NCBI GenBank assembly: GCA_035304345.1
Contig: DATGQE010000021.1
Coordinates: forward strand, 60,074-124,073
DNA from: IDS-8 sp035304345
Lineage (GTDB): Bacteria; Pseudomonadota; Gammaproteobacteria; Steroidobacterales; Woeseiaceae
DNA: 64,000 nt
Direction of reading: 5' to 3'
Shown: positions 1 through 8,720 of the stretch, one piece after another
How the letters are laid out: every line of letters begins with the position of its first letter
How positions within the stretch are numbered: the first letter of the stretch is position 1
Notes under the pieces: model-generated
The model's input: only the letters and a program-made list of their open reading frames with translations
Databases searched by the model: none
Told to the model about the DNA's origin: nothing
Made by a program: the position numbers and the translations under genes

Positions 1-2
1 AC

Positions 3-587
3 GACGACGTGCGCCGGCTCGTGCACGAGGTCTTCCGCTGCCCGGTCTACGACCAGTACGGCTGCCGCGAAGCCGGTGCGATCGCGTTCGAAACCGCGGA
101 ACGCGGCGGGCTGCGCGGCCTTCCGTACCTGAACTACGTCGAGCTCGTCGATGGGCGCATCGTGGTGACGCCGCTCACGAACTACTCCATGCCGCTGCTT
201 CGCTACGAGCTCGGCGACACCGCAGAACCGTGGACCGGGCCGCAGGATACGCGCTACGGCTGCCGTCGCCGCCTGTTCGCGTCGGTCACCGGCCGGATGC
301 ATTCGCATTTCCGCACCGCCGCGGGCGAGCTCGTGCACGGCGGGTATTTCGCCCGGCAGTTCTTTTTCCGGACGTGGATTCGGCAGTTCCAGGTCGTGCA
401 GGACGCACTGGAGCACGTCACCTGCCACATCGTGGCCGCGGATGAGCCCGGCCCCGGGGAGCTAGCGGACATCCGCCGGGGCATCCGCGCGGCAATGGGT
501 CCGCGCTGCGAGGTCGAGTTCCGCTTCACCGACGAGATTCGCCCGCCGCCGAGCGGCAAGCACCAGTACACGATCTGCAATCTCTGA
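3..587 (+). CDS. CapK/PaaK-like adenylate-forming enzyme, C-terminal part (cut by left edge)
   Basis: This is the carboxy-terminal ~195 residues of a phenylacetate-CoA-ligase-like (CapK) protein; the reading frame is open to the left edge, so the GTG at 9 is not a real start. Visible family landmarks are YGCREAG (an A5-type motif), RYELGD (the A7-type Y/G/D motif that contacts ATP ribose) and PSGKHQYTI near the end, whose Lys fits the A10 catalytic lysine. The family activates a carboxylate as acyl-AMP or acyl-CoA. CapK-like members are common in capsule and exopolysaccharide loci, where their substrates are mostly unknown. It ends 46 nt before the convergent glycosyltransferase at 634-1803. 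The family call is firm; the substrate is not inferable. Confidence 0.85.
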   Translation, partial: DDVRRLVHEVFRCPVYDQYGCREAGAIAFETAERGGLRGLPYLNYVELVDGRIVVTPLTNYSMPLLRYELGDTAEPWTGPQDTRYGCRRRLFASVTGRMHSHFRTAAGELVHGGYFARQFFFRTWIRQFQVVQDALEHVTCHIVAADEPGPGELADIRRGIRAAMGPRCEVEFRFTDEIRPPPSGKHQYTICNL

Positions 588-633
588 CGGCGCGCCCGTT
601 TGCGCGAGCTTCCCGTCCGCGGCGCGTACCCGC

Positions 634-1803
634 TCAGCGACAGCGCGCCCGCGGGCCGCTGGCCGCGAGCGACCGGAACAGCTCCTCGTAACGCGAGGCG
701 CAGCGCTCGATGAAGTACTGCTCGACGTCCTTCCGGTTCCGTTCCGAGATCCGTTGGCGCAACGCGACGTCCGCTTCGAGCCGGCCGACCGCGCGCGTGA
801 AACCTTCGAGGTCGTTCAGCGGCAGGATCATTCCGTTGGTGCCGTCCGCGAGGAAATCGGTCTGGCCGCCGTGGTCGTAGCAGACGATCGGCAGTCCCTG
901 CGCCATGGCCTCGAGGAAAACCAGCCCGAAGCCCTCGTGCTGGCTCGTCGACACGTAGATGTCGGAGGCGGCGAGCCAGTTCACCTTCTGCTGGTCCGAG
1001 ACGAAGCCCGTGAACGTCACGCGGCTCGCGAGGCGCAGCCGCGCGGCCTGCTGCTGCAGCGCCGGCAGGTCGGGCCCGTCGCCGATCACGACGAGACGGG
1101 CGTTCTCCCCGGGCAGGTGCGACAGCGCGGTGATGAGCTGGTCGATACCCTTGCGGGCGACGAGACGGCCGATCGTCGTCATCACGAACTCGTTCGACGC
1201 GAGGCCGAGCTCGACCCGGCCCGCCGATGCGGCCGGCGGTCGCGGGATGCCGAGCGGGATCAGATACGGCTCGCGCTCCGGGCGATACCAGCGCTTGAGG
1301 TTCTCGTTGGTGTTGCGTGACTGCCCCACCACCGCGTCGGCACACGAGACGATGCGGCTCACGATCGAGCGCAGCAGGAAATGCCGGTGCGGCGACATCC
1401 ATTTCGTCGGATCGTAGAGGTCGCCCCCGTGCACCGAGAGCACGTTGGCCAGCTTCGCGGCGCGTGCCATCGAGGCTCCCACGGGACCGGTCGGCAGTGC
1501 GAAATGAGTGTTGATGACGTCGAACTCGCGCGCCTTGAGGAGCTGTCGCCCCTTGCGCACGCCCCCGACGATGAAGCTCGCCATCGACGGCAGGTTGGCG
1601 ACCGCCATCTGCCGGCGGAAGAACGTGTTGCTGCGGACGATCTCGACGCCGTTCTGCACCTCGTGCTCGGCCAGGTCGAACGCGCCCGAGGTCAGCACGG
1701 TGACCTCGTGGCGGCGCGCGAGCTCCTCGGCGAGCCAGGCGTTGACCACGCCGCCTCCGCCTCCCAAGGGCGGATACTCGTAATTGACGAATAAGATCCG
1801 CAC
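634..1803 (-). CDS. GT4-family glycosyltransferase
   Basis: A 389-residue GT-B glycosyltransferase of family GT4, expected to add a nucleotide-sugar residue to a lipid-linked oligosaccharide at the cytoplasmic membrane face. The N-terminus has the MRILFVNYEYPPLGGGGG glycine-rich acceptor-side loop, and the C-terminal domain carries HEGFGLVFLEAMAQGLP, the EX7E donor-binding motif of GT4 enzymes. The start is GTG at 1803 and no good Shine-Dalgarno sequence precedes it. It stands alone between the convergent CapK-like gene and a divergent operon beginning at 2266. The family is clear, but the sugar and linkage cannot be read from the sequence. Confidence 0.9.
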   Translation of the reverse strand: MRILFVNYEYPPLGGGGGVVNAWLAEELARRHEVTVLTSGAFDLAEHEVQNGVEIVRSNTFFRRQMAVANLPSMASFIVGGVRKGRQLLKAREFDVINTHFALPTGPVGASMARAAKLANVLSVHGGDLYDPTKWMSPHRHFLLRSIVSRIVSCADAVVGQSRNTNENLKRWYRPEREPYLIPLGIPRPPAASAGRVELGLASNEFVMTTIGRLVARKGIDQLITALSHLPGENARLVVIGDGPDLPALQQQAARLRLASRVTFTGFVSDQQKVNWLAASDIYVSTSQHEGFGLVFLEAMAQGLPIVCYDHGGQTDFLADGTNGMILPLNDLEGFTRAVGRLEADVALRQRISERNRKDVEQYFIERCASRYEELFRSLAASGPRARCR

Positions 1804-2265
1804 GGTGCGTTTGCTGTGTTCTGTGTCCGGGAGGGCGCGGACCGCGCGGTGGCGTGCCCGGCAGTGACTCGCCAGGGGCTCAGGCGAGCGTCCGCGTGGC
1901 GGAGACGTTGCTGCCCTTTAGTCCTGTGATTTTGCCGGCAATGTACCGGAAACCGGGCATGAAGACGAGCGCGGCGCCGTCGCGGGCACGACAGTCGCGA
2001 CGCGGCGACAGGCGGCGGCTGTGCGCGGGCCGCGGAACCCGGTAGAATGCTTGGCATCGGGCTGGAGACCTCCAGCGCCCTACAACCCCAGGAATCCCCA
2101 CCGAACCCCCGCGCGCGTCCTGCCGCGCGGGCCGTGCGCTCGGGCGGCTCGTGCCGGCGCCTCCGGATCGTGCTGCGCGCCCGGGCGCGACTGGCGGGAT
2201 TCCAGGGGGACCCGCAAGACCGCGTTCCCGGCCGGGAGCGTCGAGCAACAGGAAAGGTTCGAGGA
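1804..2265. other. 462-nt divergent intergenic region with candidate promoter
   Basis: This gap separates the minus-strand GT4 gene from the plus-strand module starting at 2266. I see one plausible minus-10 hexamer, TAGAAT at 2043-2048 (plus strand), with no convincing minus-35 partner. The stretch 1905-1970 is locally less GC-rich than its surroundings. An open frame continues upstream of 2266 to about 2047, but it is arginine/proline-rich and lacks family similarity, so it was not taken as coding. Confidence 0.5.
2043..2048 (+). promoter_or_regulatory. candidate minus-10 element TAGAAT for the 2266-8720 operon
   Basis: TAGAAT on the plus strand sits 218 nt before the chosen TTG start of the FAD oxidoreductase, inside very GC-rich sequence. 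The same hexamer recurs before several other transcription units in the window. No clear minus-35 box is seen, so this is a weak call. Confidence 0.35.
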
Positions 2266-4020
2266 TTGCAGCGGAACACTGAATCGATCCGTAATCGCCG
2301 CTTCGACGTCGCCGTCGTGGGCGGCGGCGCATTCGGCGCCTGCGCCGCCTGGGAAGCGGTGCTGCGCGGGTATTCGGTGGTGTTGATCGAGGCGAACGAC
2401 TTCGCTTCCGGGACGTCGGCGAACTCGTTCAAGTTCGTGCACGGCGGCGTCCGCTACCTGCAGCATCTCGACTTTGCCCGCCTGCGCGCATCCTGCGCGG
2501 AGCGCAGCGCATTGCTGCGCATCGCGCCGCATCTCGTCAGGCCACAGTCGATCGCGATCCCGACCTACGGTCACGGCCGCAACGGCAAGGCGCTGCTCGG
2601 CGCCGGGCTCGCGGCTTACGACCTGCTCACGGCCGGCCGTAACCGCGGCATCCGCGATCCGGCGCGCCGCATTCCCCGTGCCTCGTTCATGAGCCGTCAC
2701 GAGCTGCTGCGCCGTTTCCCCGAGCTCGAGCCGCGCGGGCTGACGGGGGCCGCGGTGTTCGCGGACGCACAGATGTACCACCCGCCCCGACTCGTCCTCT
2801 CGTTCATCCGCTCCGCGGTGGAGCGCGGTGCCGAGGCGGCGAACTACGTCGAGGCCCTGTCCCTCGTCCGTCGGGGAGACCGCATCGAAGGCGTCATCGC
2901 GCGCGACCGCCTGACCAACGAGACCTTCGAGATCAGGAGCCGCGTGGTCGTGAACACCGCCGGTCCGTGGGCCGAAGGCCTGCTGGCCGAGGCGCACGGC
3001 CTGCGGATCCCCGGGGCCGGCGTGTACTCGCGCGACACCTGTTTCGTCGTCGACGGCGGCGAGGAGAGCGAGCTCGCGCTCGCCATCCAGGGACGCTCGG
3101 TCGACCGCGGCGCGCGCATCGGGCGCGGCGCGCGTCACCTGTTCATCGTGCCCTGGCGCGGCCGCCGCCTCGTCGGCGTGTGGCACATCGTGTATCGCAA
3201 GGGGCCTGACGCCATCGAGGTGCCGGAGCCCGAGCTCGCGCGGATCCTCGACGAGCTGAACGCGTCGCAGCGCGTGATCTCGCTGCGGCGCGAAGACCTG
3301 CGGCTCGTGAACGCTGGCCTCGTGCCGTTCGGCACGAGTGACGACGCGGGCGCGGAGCTCGAGTTCGGCAAGCGCTCCCACCTCGTGGACAGCGCGAAAC
3401 GCCACGGCGTCGAGGGGCTCGTGACGCTGATCGGTGTCCGCCACACCATGGCGCGCGGCGACGCCGCCCGGGCCCTCGACATCGTCGACCGCAAGCTCGG
3501 CCGCCGCGGCAGCGTGCCCGACTCCGCGCACGAGCCGCTCGTCGGCGGCGATTTCGCGGTGTTCGACGAGCTCGTCCGCGATGTCCAGGACGCGCTGACG
3601 GGCGAGGATTCGCAGGGCCTCGCCCACGAGCTGGCCGCGCTGTACGGCACGCGCTCGCTGCCGCTCGTCGAGCGCGGGCGAGCGGACGGCACGTTGTCGC
3701 GCATCGCGGGCTCCGACATCGTGGGCGCGCAGATCGCCGAGGCCATCGAGAACGAGATGGCGCAAACGCTGGCGGACGTCGTGTTCCGGCGCACGCCTTT
3801 GGCAGCGGGGGGCAATCCCGGCAAGGAGGTGCTGCTCGCGTGCGCCGACGCGATGGCCGCAAGGCTCGGCTGGTCGCCCGAGCGCCGGCAACTGGAGCTC
3901 GCCGCGGTCATCAGCCGGTTCCCCACCCCTTCGCACGCCGGTCGCATCTCGGAGCGGCACGGCGCCGCCGTGGCCGAGCCGCAGACGGACGAGCTGGATT
4001 TCGCATGTCGCGGACGCTGA
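2266..4020 (+). CDS. GlpD-like FAD-dependent oxidoreductase
   Basis: A 584-residue flavoprotein of the glycerol-3-phosphate dehydrogenase (GlpD/DAO) family. The FAD-binding Rossmann motif VVGGGAFGAC is followed by the family signature GTSANSFKFVHGGVRYLQ, and the C-terminal ~130 residues look like the GlpD C-terminal helical domain. I chose TTG at 2266 because it places the dinucleotide fold ~15 residues from the N-terminus and has GGAAAGG at 2251-2257 upstream; the frame further upstream looks non-coding. It is first in an operon with a sugar epimerase (16-nt overlap), methyltransferase, glycosyltransferase and NAD oxidoreductase. It may therefore oxidise a polyol-phosphate or sugar precursor rather than serve central glycerol metabolism, though that is inference. 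True GlpD cannot be excluded. Confidence 0.85.
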   Translation: MQRNTESIRNRRFDVAVVGGGAFGACAAWEAVLRGYSVVLIEANDFASGTSANSFKFVHGGVRYLQHLDFARLRASCAERSALLRIAPHLVRPQSIAIPTYGHGRNGKALLGAGLAAYDLLTAGRNRGIRDPARRIPRASFMSRHELLRRFPELEPRGLTGAAVFADAQMYHPPRLVLSFIRSAVERGAEAANYVEALSLVRRGDRIEGVIARDRLTNETFEIRSRVVVNTAGPWAEGLLAEAHGLRIPGAGVYSRDTCFVVDGGEESELALAIQGRSVDRGARIGRGARHLFIVPWRGRRLVGVWHIVYRKGPDAIEVPEPELARILDELNASQRVISLRREDLRLVNAGLVPFGTSDDAGAELEFGKRSHLVDSAKRHGVEGLVTLIGVRHTMARGDAARALDIVDRKLGRRGSVPDSAHEPLVGGDFAVFDELVRDVQDALTGEDSQGLAHELAALYGTRSLPLVERGRADGTLSRIAGSDIVGAQIAEAIENEMAQTLADVVFRRTPLAAGGNPGKEVLLACADAMAARLGWSPERRQLELAAVISRFPTPSHAGRISERHGAAVAEPQTDELDFACRGR

Positions 4021-5057
4021 TCACCGGGGCGACGGGTTTCATCGGCTGCCGGCTGGCGGAGCTCTGGCACGCCCAGGGCCGGGAAGTGCTCGGCGTCGGG
4101 CTGGTGCGCAACGAGGTGGAAGCGGAGCGCGCCGACGCGCTGCGCAGCGCCGGGGTGCCGCTGCTCGAGCTCGACGTCACGGCGGGTCCGGAGCTCGCCG
4201 ACGACTGGCACGACGTCGACACGGTGATTCACCTCGCGGCCGCGCAGCACGAGGCGAACGCCGGCGAGGAGTACTTCGTGCGCACCAACGTCGAGGCGAC
4301 ACGAGAGCTCCTCGCGGTTTCCGAGCGCCACGGAGTGAAGCGGCTGTTTTACGCGAGCTCGATCGGCGTGTACGGTGCACAATCGGGAGTCATCGACGAG
4401 GACACGCCGCTCGCCCCGGACAACGCGTACGGGCGCTCCAAGGCTGCCGCGGAAGCCGTCGCCGCCGAGTTCCTCGCCGGGCATCCGCGGCTCGCGGTGT
4501 TCGTCGGCCGGATCGGCGAGACCTACGGGCCGTGGGATCGCCGCCTGCACAAGGTGTTCGCCGGCATCGCGAAGGGCCGCTTCTGGATCGTCGGCAAGGG
4601 CGACAACCTGCACCAGCCGATCTTCGTCGACGACCTCGTGGCGGCGATCGAGCGCCTGCTCGAAACTCGCGAAGCGGCGGGCGCACCGCTGATCCTCGCC
4701 GGCGACGCCGCGATCACCACGCGCGACATGTGCGAGAGCATCGCACGCGCCGTCGGCACCCGCTGCAGCCGGTTGCGCGTGCCGATGTGGCCGCTCGCGA
4801 TCGCCGCGGCCGGCATGGAAGCGACGCTCGGCCGGTTGGGCATCCAGCCGCCCCTGCACCGGCGGCGCCTCGATTTCTTCCGCAAGAGCCTCGCCTTCTC
4901 CGCGGAACGCAAGCGGCGGCTGCTCGCGCTGCCGCCCGCCAGGAGCTTCGAAGAGGGCGCACGCCAGACCGCGGAGTGGTATCGCCAGCACGGCTGGCTT
5001 GCACCGTCACCGCCGGCCCGGACACACGGCACGGAAAGCGCTCCGCACCACCTGTAA
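4005..5057 (+). CDS. NAD-dependent epimerase/dehydratase (extended SDR)
   Basis: A 350-residue extended short-chain dehydrogenase/reductase acting on a nucleotide sugar. The N-terminal TGATGFIG motif binds NAD(P), YASSIGVYG supplies the catalytic Ser, and YGRSK carries the YxxxK catalytic pair. The start ATG at 4005 overlaps the upstream stop by 16 nt, which indicates translational coupling to the FAD oxidoreductase. Its place in the six-gene module suggests a step in making or trimming an unusual sugar donor. The exact activity (4-epimerase, 4,6-dehydratase or reductase) is not distinguishable by eye. Confidence 0.88.
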   Translation: MSRTLITGATGFIGCRLAELWHAQGREVLGVGLVRNEVEAERADALRSAGVPLLELDVTAGPELADDWHDVDTVIHLAAAQHEANAGEEYFVRTNVEATRELLAVSERHGVKRLFYASSIGVYGAQSGVIDEDTPLAPDNAYGRSKAAAEAVAAEFLAGHPRLAVFVGRIGETYGPWDRRLHKVFAGIAKGRFWIVGKGDNLHQPIFVDDLVAAIERLLETREAAGAPLILAGDAAITTRDMCESIARAVGTRCSRLRVPMWPLAIAAAGMEATLGRLGIQPPLHRRRLDFFRKSLAFSAERKRRLLALPPARSFEEGARQTAEWYRQHGWLAPSPPARTHGTESAPHHL

Positions 5058-5096
5058 GACGGCCGCAAAAAAGAACGAATGGAGGATGCTGAAAAC

Positions 5097-5876
5097 ATGG
5101 TAGTCACGGCAGATCGACGCGAGCAGGCTGCGCCGCGGGCGCGCCCGCTCACTTCCGACCAGCTCGCAGCGAAGCTCGAGCCTTTCGACTCCTTCTGGCA
5201 GGCGCCGGACGACATCGAGAGCGGCTACGCGAAGTTCGATGCGTACTACCGGGCGAACTTCCTGCCGCTCCTGCCGGACGACCGCGACGCGGCCGTGCTC
5301 GTGGTGAGCTGCGGGCCCGGTTACCTCGTCAAGACCCTGGCGGATGCCGGCTACCGGAACGTGCTCGGCATCGACTCTTTTCCGGACAAGATCGCGTACG
5401 CGGAGAAACGCGGCCTCAACTGCCGGGTCGAGCGCGGCTTCGAGCACCTGGCGAGCCGGGAAGACGCCTACGACGTGATCGTCGCCGAGCAGGAGCTCAA
5501 CCACCTCACGCTCGACGAGACGCTCTCCTTCCTGGGCCTCTGCCGGAAGGCGCTCAAGCGCGACGGGCTGCTGCTCGTCTACGCGATGAACGGCGCCCAT
5601 CCCGTGCACGGGTCCGAGAATCTCGCGCACAACATCGATCACTTCTATACCGTGACCGAGTTCAGCCTGCGCCAGATCATGACGCTCGGCGGCTTCACCG
5701 ACGTCGCCGTTCACCCCCTGAAGCTGTACGTGTTCTGGAAGAACCCCATGAACTACGTCGGCCTCGCGATCACCGGGCTGATCGATTTCGTCGTGAGGAT
5801 CCTGTTCAAGCTCTATGCCAAGGACGTGAAGATCCTCACGAAGAAGATCGCGGCCACCGGCCGCAACGCCAAATGA
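5097..5876 (+). CDS. class I SAM-dependent methyltransferase
   Basis: A 259-residue Rossmann-fold methyltransferase. The motif I region reads VLVVSCGPGYLVKTLADAG, the acidic motif II is LGIDSFPDK, and VIVAEQELNHL fits the motif IV position. The C-terminal ~50 residues are hydrophobic (NYVGLAITGLIDFVVRILF), suggesting membrane association. I prefer ATG 5097, which has GGAGGA at 5081-5086 upstream, over the in-frame ATG at 5079. The gene overlaps the next by 4 nt (ATGA). In this operon it most likely O- or N-methylates a sugar residue or a lipid-linked intermediate; the acceptor is unknown. Confidence 0.87.
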   Translation: MVVTADRREQAAPRARPLTSDQLAAKLEPFDSFWQAPDDIESGYAKFDAYYRANFLPLLPDDRDAAVLVVSCGPGYLVKTLADAGYRNVLGIDSFPDKIAYAEKRGLNCRVERGFEHLASREDAYDVIVAEQELNHLTLDETLSFLGLCRKALKRDGLLLVYAMNGAHPVHGSENLAHNIDHFYTVTEFSLRQIMTLGGFTDVAVHPLKLYVFWKNPMNYVGLAITGLIDFVVRILFKLYAKDVKILTKKIAATGRNAK

Positions 5877-6715
5877 GCCGCCGCCGTACCGCGCAGGCCG
5901 CGGTGGCACGGGCGCGCGAGCCGGGGACCCTGTCGTCCCCGCCGCCGCGGCCGCAGCTCGCCCCCCGGCCCGATGTGCCCGACGTGCGCCGGGTTTCGAC
6001 CTTCGGCTACCGGGTTTTCGACGATCACTGCGACAACATCCCGCTCGAAGGCCCGCCGCGAACGGTGGCGACGATCAGCCCGAACTCCTACGGCATGGCC
6101 ACCCGCGACCCGGAGTTCAGGGAAGCCCTGCAGAACGCCGACTACCTGGTGCTCGACGGCGTGTACTTCGGCCTCGCGGCGCTGCTCCTGCAACGCAAGA
6201 AGACGAAGATCAACAACGGGCCCGCGGTGTTCGCGAGCGTGATCCGCCGTCTGAACGAGCGCGGCGGCCGCGTGTTCTTTCTGGGTTCGACCGACCAGAC
6301 GCTGGCCGCGATCCGCGCACGCCTGGCACGCGAGTGCCCCAACCTCACGGTCGAGTGCTTCTCGCCGCCGTTCAAACCGGAGTTCTCGGCGGCGGAAGAG
6401 GCGCAGATGGCCGAAGCGATCAACGCGTTCCGGCCCGACGTCGTGTTCGTCGGCATGACCGCCCCGAAGCAGGAGAAATGGGCCTGGCGCAACCGCGACC
6501 GGCTGGACACGTCGCTGATCGTCTCGGTCGGCGCGGTCTTCGACTGGTACGCCGGGAACGAGCCCGAAATCGCGCCGATCTGGTGGAAGCTGCATCTCGG
6601 CTGGCTGATCCGCACGATCCGGCGCCCGGAGATCCTGAAGCGATACCCGAACATCGGCATCTTCTTCTGGCATCTCCTGCTCGCCCTCCTCGGCCTGAAG
6701 CGGGTGAACCCGTGA
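5873..6715 (+). CDS. WecG/TagA/CpsF-family (GT26) glycosyltransferase
   Basis: A 280-residue GT26 enzyme. Members such as WecG and TagA transfer N-acetylmannosamine(-uronate) to a lipid-PP-GlcNAc acceptor on the cytoplasmic membrane face. The family core is visible in ISPNSYGMATRD, NADYLVLDGVYFG, RVFFLGSTDQ, VVFVGMTAPKQEKW and GAVFDWYAGNEP. The first ~45 residues form a proline/arginine-rich extension (PPPRPQLAPRP) not usual for the family. Start and stop are tied to the neighbours by ATGA and GTGA overlaps. WecB (UDP-ManNAc producer) lies at 52870-53964, so a ManNAc-type donor is plausible. A second GT26 gene is at 35315-36088. Confidence 0.9.
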   Translation: MSRRRTAQAAVARAREPGTLSSPPPRPQLAPRPDVPDVRRVSTFGYRVFDDHCDNIPLEGPPRTVATISPNSYGMATRDPEFREALQNADYLVLDGVYFGLAALLLQRKKTKINNGPAVFASVIRRLNERGGRVFFLGSTDQTLAAIRARLARECPNLTVECFSPPFKPEFSAAEEAQMAEAINAFRPDVVFVGMTAPKQEKWAWRNRDRLDTSLIVSVGAVFDWYAGNEPEIAPIWWKLHLGWLIRTIRRPEILKRYPNIGIFFWHLLLALLGLKRVNP

Positions 6716-7752
6716 GCATCCGGATCGGCATCGTCGGCGCCGGACGGATGGGGCTGACCCACCTCGCCATCCTGAACACCGACCCGCGCGTGGAGATCTC
6801 GAGCGTCGCCGACACGTCCCGCACCGTCCTGGACGTCCTTTCCCGCCACGTCAAGTGCCGCACGTTCCGGGATTTCGGCCGCCTCGTCGACGAGGACCGC
6901 CCCGATGCCCTGGTCGTGTGCACGCCGCCGACGCTGCACGAGAACGTGCTGCGCGCGGCACTGGAACGCGGTATCCACGTTTTCTGCGAGAAGCCCTTCA
7001 CCGTCTCCGCGAGGCTCGCGCACGAGCTCGCCGACGCCTTCGAGTCGGCGGGCCTCGTCAACCAGGTCGGGTACGTCAATCGCTTCAACGACGTCTTCAT
7101 GCACGTCCGCGAGCTGCTCGACGCGGGCATCCTCGGCCGGGTGCAGCGCTACCGCACCGAGATGGCGAGCGCGACTGTGACCCGCCCCCAGAACGGCAGC
7201 GACGGAGGCTGGCGCGGTACCCACGAGACCGGCGGCGGGGTCACTTACGAGATGGCCTCGCATGCCATCGACCTCGTCAACTTCTTCCTCGAGCCGCCGC
7301 GCCGCGTCGTCGGCACCGTCATGAGCCACGTGTACTCGAGAACGGTGGAAGACATCGTGTCGACGACCCTGCTGCACGACGACGGATGCACGGGCACGCT
7401 GTTCGTCGACTGGTGCAACCGCACCGTGCGCAAACCGGCGAACCGCATCGAGCTGGCCGGGGAGAAAGGGAGGCTGACGGCCGACCAGTACTCGGTCCGG
7501 ATCTGGCTGGAGGAAGCGCAGCCCGATCTCGACCTGCACGAAGGCTGGAACACGCGCCACGTGACCGACGTATTCCGCCCGGTGCCGTTCTACGTCCGCG
7601 GCAACGAGTTCACGCGCCAGCTTCGGCATTTCGTGGACAACGTGGAGGGCAACAGGAGCAACGGTCACTGCACGTTCCGCATGGGGGCGGAGACCCACGA
7701 CGTCATCGAATCGATGTTCGAAGACGGGAGGCGCAACGGAGGAATGCGATGA
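6712..7752 (+). CDS. Gfo/Idh/MocA-family oxidoreductase
   Basis: A 346-residue NAD(P)-dependent sugar oxidoreductase. The N-terminal Rossmann fold has GIVGAGRMGLTHL, and the diagnostic EKP motif with its catalytic Lys is in GIHVFCEKPFTVS. The C-terminal alpha/beta domain contains ETGGGVTYEMASHAIDLVNF, matching the family's conserved GG...DxGxHxxD region. The start is GTG at 6712, overlapping the previous TGA (GTGA). Such enzymes oxidise or reduce sugars or nucleotide sugars at C1 or C3. With the downstream TIM-barrel gene (ATGA overlap) it probably forms one pathway; the substrate is unknown. Confidence 0.9.
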   Translation: MSIRIGIVGAGRMGLTHLAILNTDPRVEISSVADTSRTVLDVLSRHVKCRTFRDFGRLVDEDRPDALVVCTPPTLHENVLRAALERGIHVFCEKPFTVSARLAHELADAFESAGLVNQVGYVNRFNDVFMHVRELLDAGILGRVQRYRTEMASATVTRPQNGSDGGWRGTHETGGGVTYEMASHAIDLVNFFLEPPRRVVGTVMSHVYSRTVEDIVSTTLLHDDGCTGTLFVDWCNRTVRKPANRIELAGEKGRLTADQYSVRIWLEEAQPDLDLHEGWNTRHVTDVFRPVPFYVRGNEFTRQLRHFVDNVEGNRSNGHCTFRMGAETHDVIESMFEDGRRNGGMR

Positions 7753-8720
7753 TGGAGCCTGTGGACGAAATCGTCTTCGGAGACAACCAGTTTTTCGGCA
7801 TCAACCACATGTCCGCCGAGCGGGCCCAGCAGCAGGCGGAGCGGTTCCGGGACCTGTCCGCGATCACGGAGGTCTACCGGCATGCGCTGGACGCGGGCAT
7901 CCGTGCGGTTCTCCTCAACACGAACGAGCGCGCCGATGCGATATGCGACTGGTTCCGGGCTCACAAGTCGACGTTGCCCGCCATCTCCTGGTATCCCTCG
8001 ATACCCTATCCCCACAAGTACGCGAACCTGATCGCGGAGAAGGGCATGCTCGCCACCCTGCGGGACGTGCTGCTCCAGGGGACCGGGGCCTCCGGCGCCA
8101 TCGGCATGATGACCAAGGGCGGCCTGAGCCTGCTGACGCGGGACGAGATCAGGGCGATGCAGATGCTGATCGACATCGAGATGCGCACGTTTCGCGGCCT
8201 CGACGTGAAGGTGATATTCCTGCAGAACATCGTCACGGACCTGATGCTCGGTCTCGGAGCCGTCCGCATCTTCGAGGAGTACTGCAACTGGATCAGGCGG
8301 ACGTACGGCGTGACGCCGGGGCTGCTCACCCAGAACCTGCCGCGCCTGCTGTCGCTGCTGTCGGAGGCGGGCATCGAGGACGTGGTCGTCTGCTCGTCGT
8401 TCAACCAGATCGGCTACCTGATGTCGCCGGACGTGGAAAGCTACGTCGAGGCCGCCCGTCGCAACGACCCGCAGCGCTGCCAGATCATGGCCATGTCCAC
8501 GCTCGCGTCGGGGGCCATACCGCCACGCGAGGCGTACGATTTCATCAACCGCCAGAACGTGCAGTCGGTGGTGTTCGGCGCCTCCTCGGCCCGCAACATC
8601 CGGGAGACCGTCAGCCTGATCGACCTGCGATACGGCCGTGCCGCGCTCAAACAATCGGCGGCGGTGTCGCCGGAGAGGCGCTACGACGCACCGGGCCGGC
8701 TCGCGAGAGATTCGAGCTAG
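7749..8720 (+). CDS. TIM-barrel protein, distantly aldo/keto-reductase-like, function unknown
   Basis: A 323-residue protein I do not recognise with certainty. It starts at ATG 7749 (overlapping the upstream TGA) or the next codon, 7752. Alternating beta/alpha segments and the C-terminal SVVFGASSARNIRETVSLI, which resembles the aldo-keto reductase cofactor-end motif, suggest a TIM barrel. A canonical AKR catalytic tetrad (Asp-Tyr-Lys-His) is not evident. The N-terminal FGDNQFFGINHMS is striking and may be a family signature. Strict coupling to the Gfo/Idh/MocA gene implies a joint role, for example as isomerase or lyase on an oxidised sugar. It could also be a redox enzyme that lost its NADPH site. 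It ends tail-to-tail with the next gene, the two stops sharing a CTAG. Confidence 0.6.
   Translation: MMEPVDEIVFGDNQFFGINHMSAERAQQQAERFRDLSAITEVYRHALDAGIRAVLLNTNERADAICDWFRAHKSTLPAISWYPSIPYPHKYANLIAEKGMLATLRDVLLQGTGASGAIGMMTKGGLSLLTRDEIRAMQMLIDIEMRTFRGLDVKVIFLQNIVTDLMLGLGAVRIFEEYCNWIRRTYGVTPGLLTQNLPRLLSLLSEAGIEDVVVCSSFNQIGYLMSPDVESYVEAARRNDPQRCQIMAMSTLASGAIPPREAYDFINRQNVQSVVFGASSARNIRETVSLIDLRYGRAALKQSAAVSPERRYDAPGRLARDSS

Noticed and set aside
1880..2332. 150-residue minus-strand frame across the intergenic region before 2266
   Set aside because: The beginning is Arg/Pro-rich and overlaps the real gene on the other strand. The last ~30 residues look protein-like but match nothing I recognise, and there is no ribosome-binding site.
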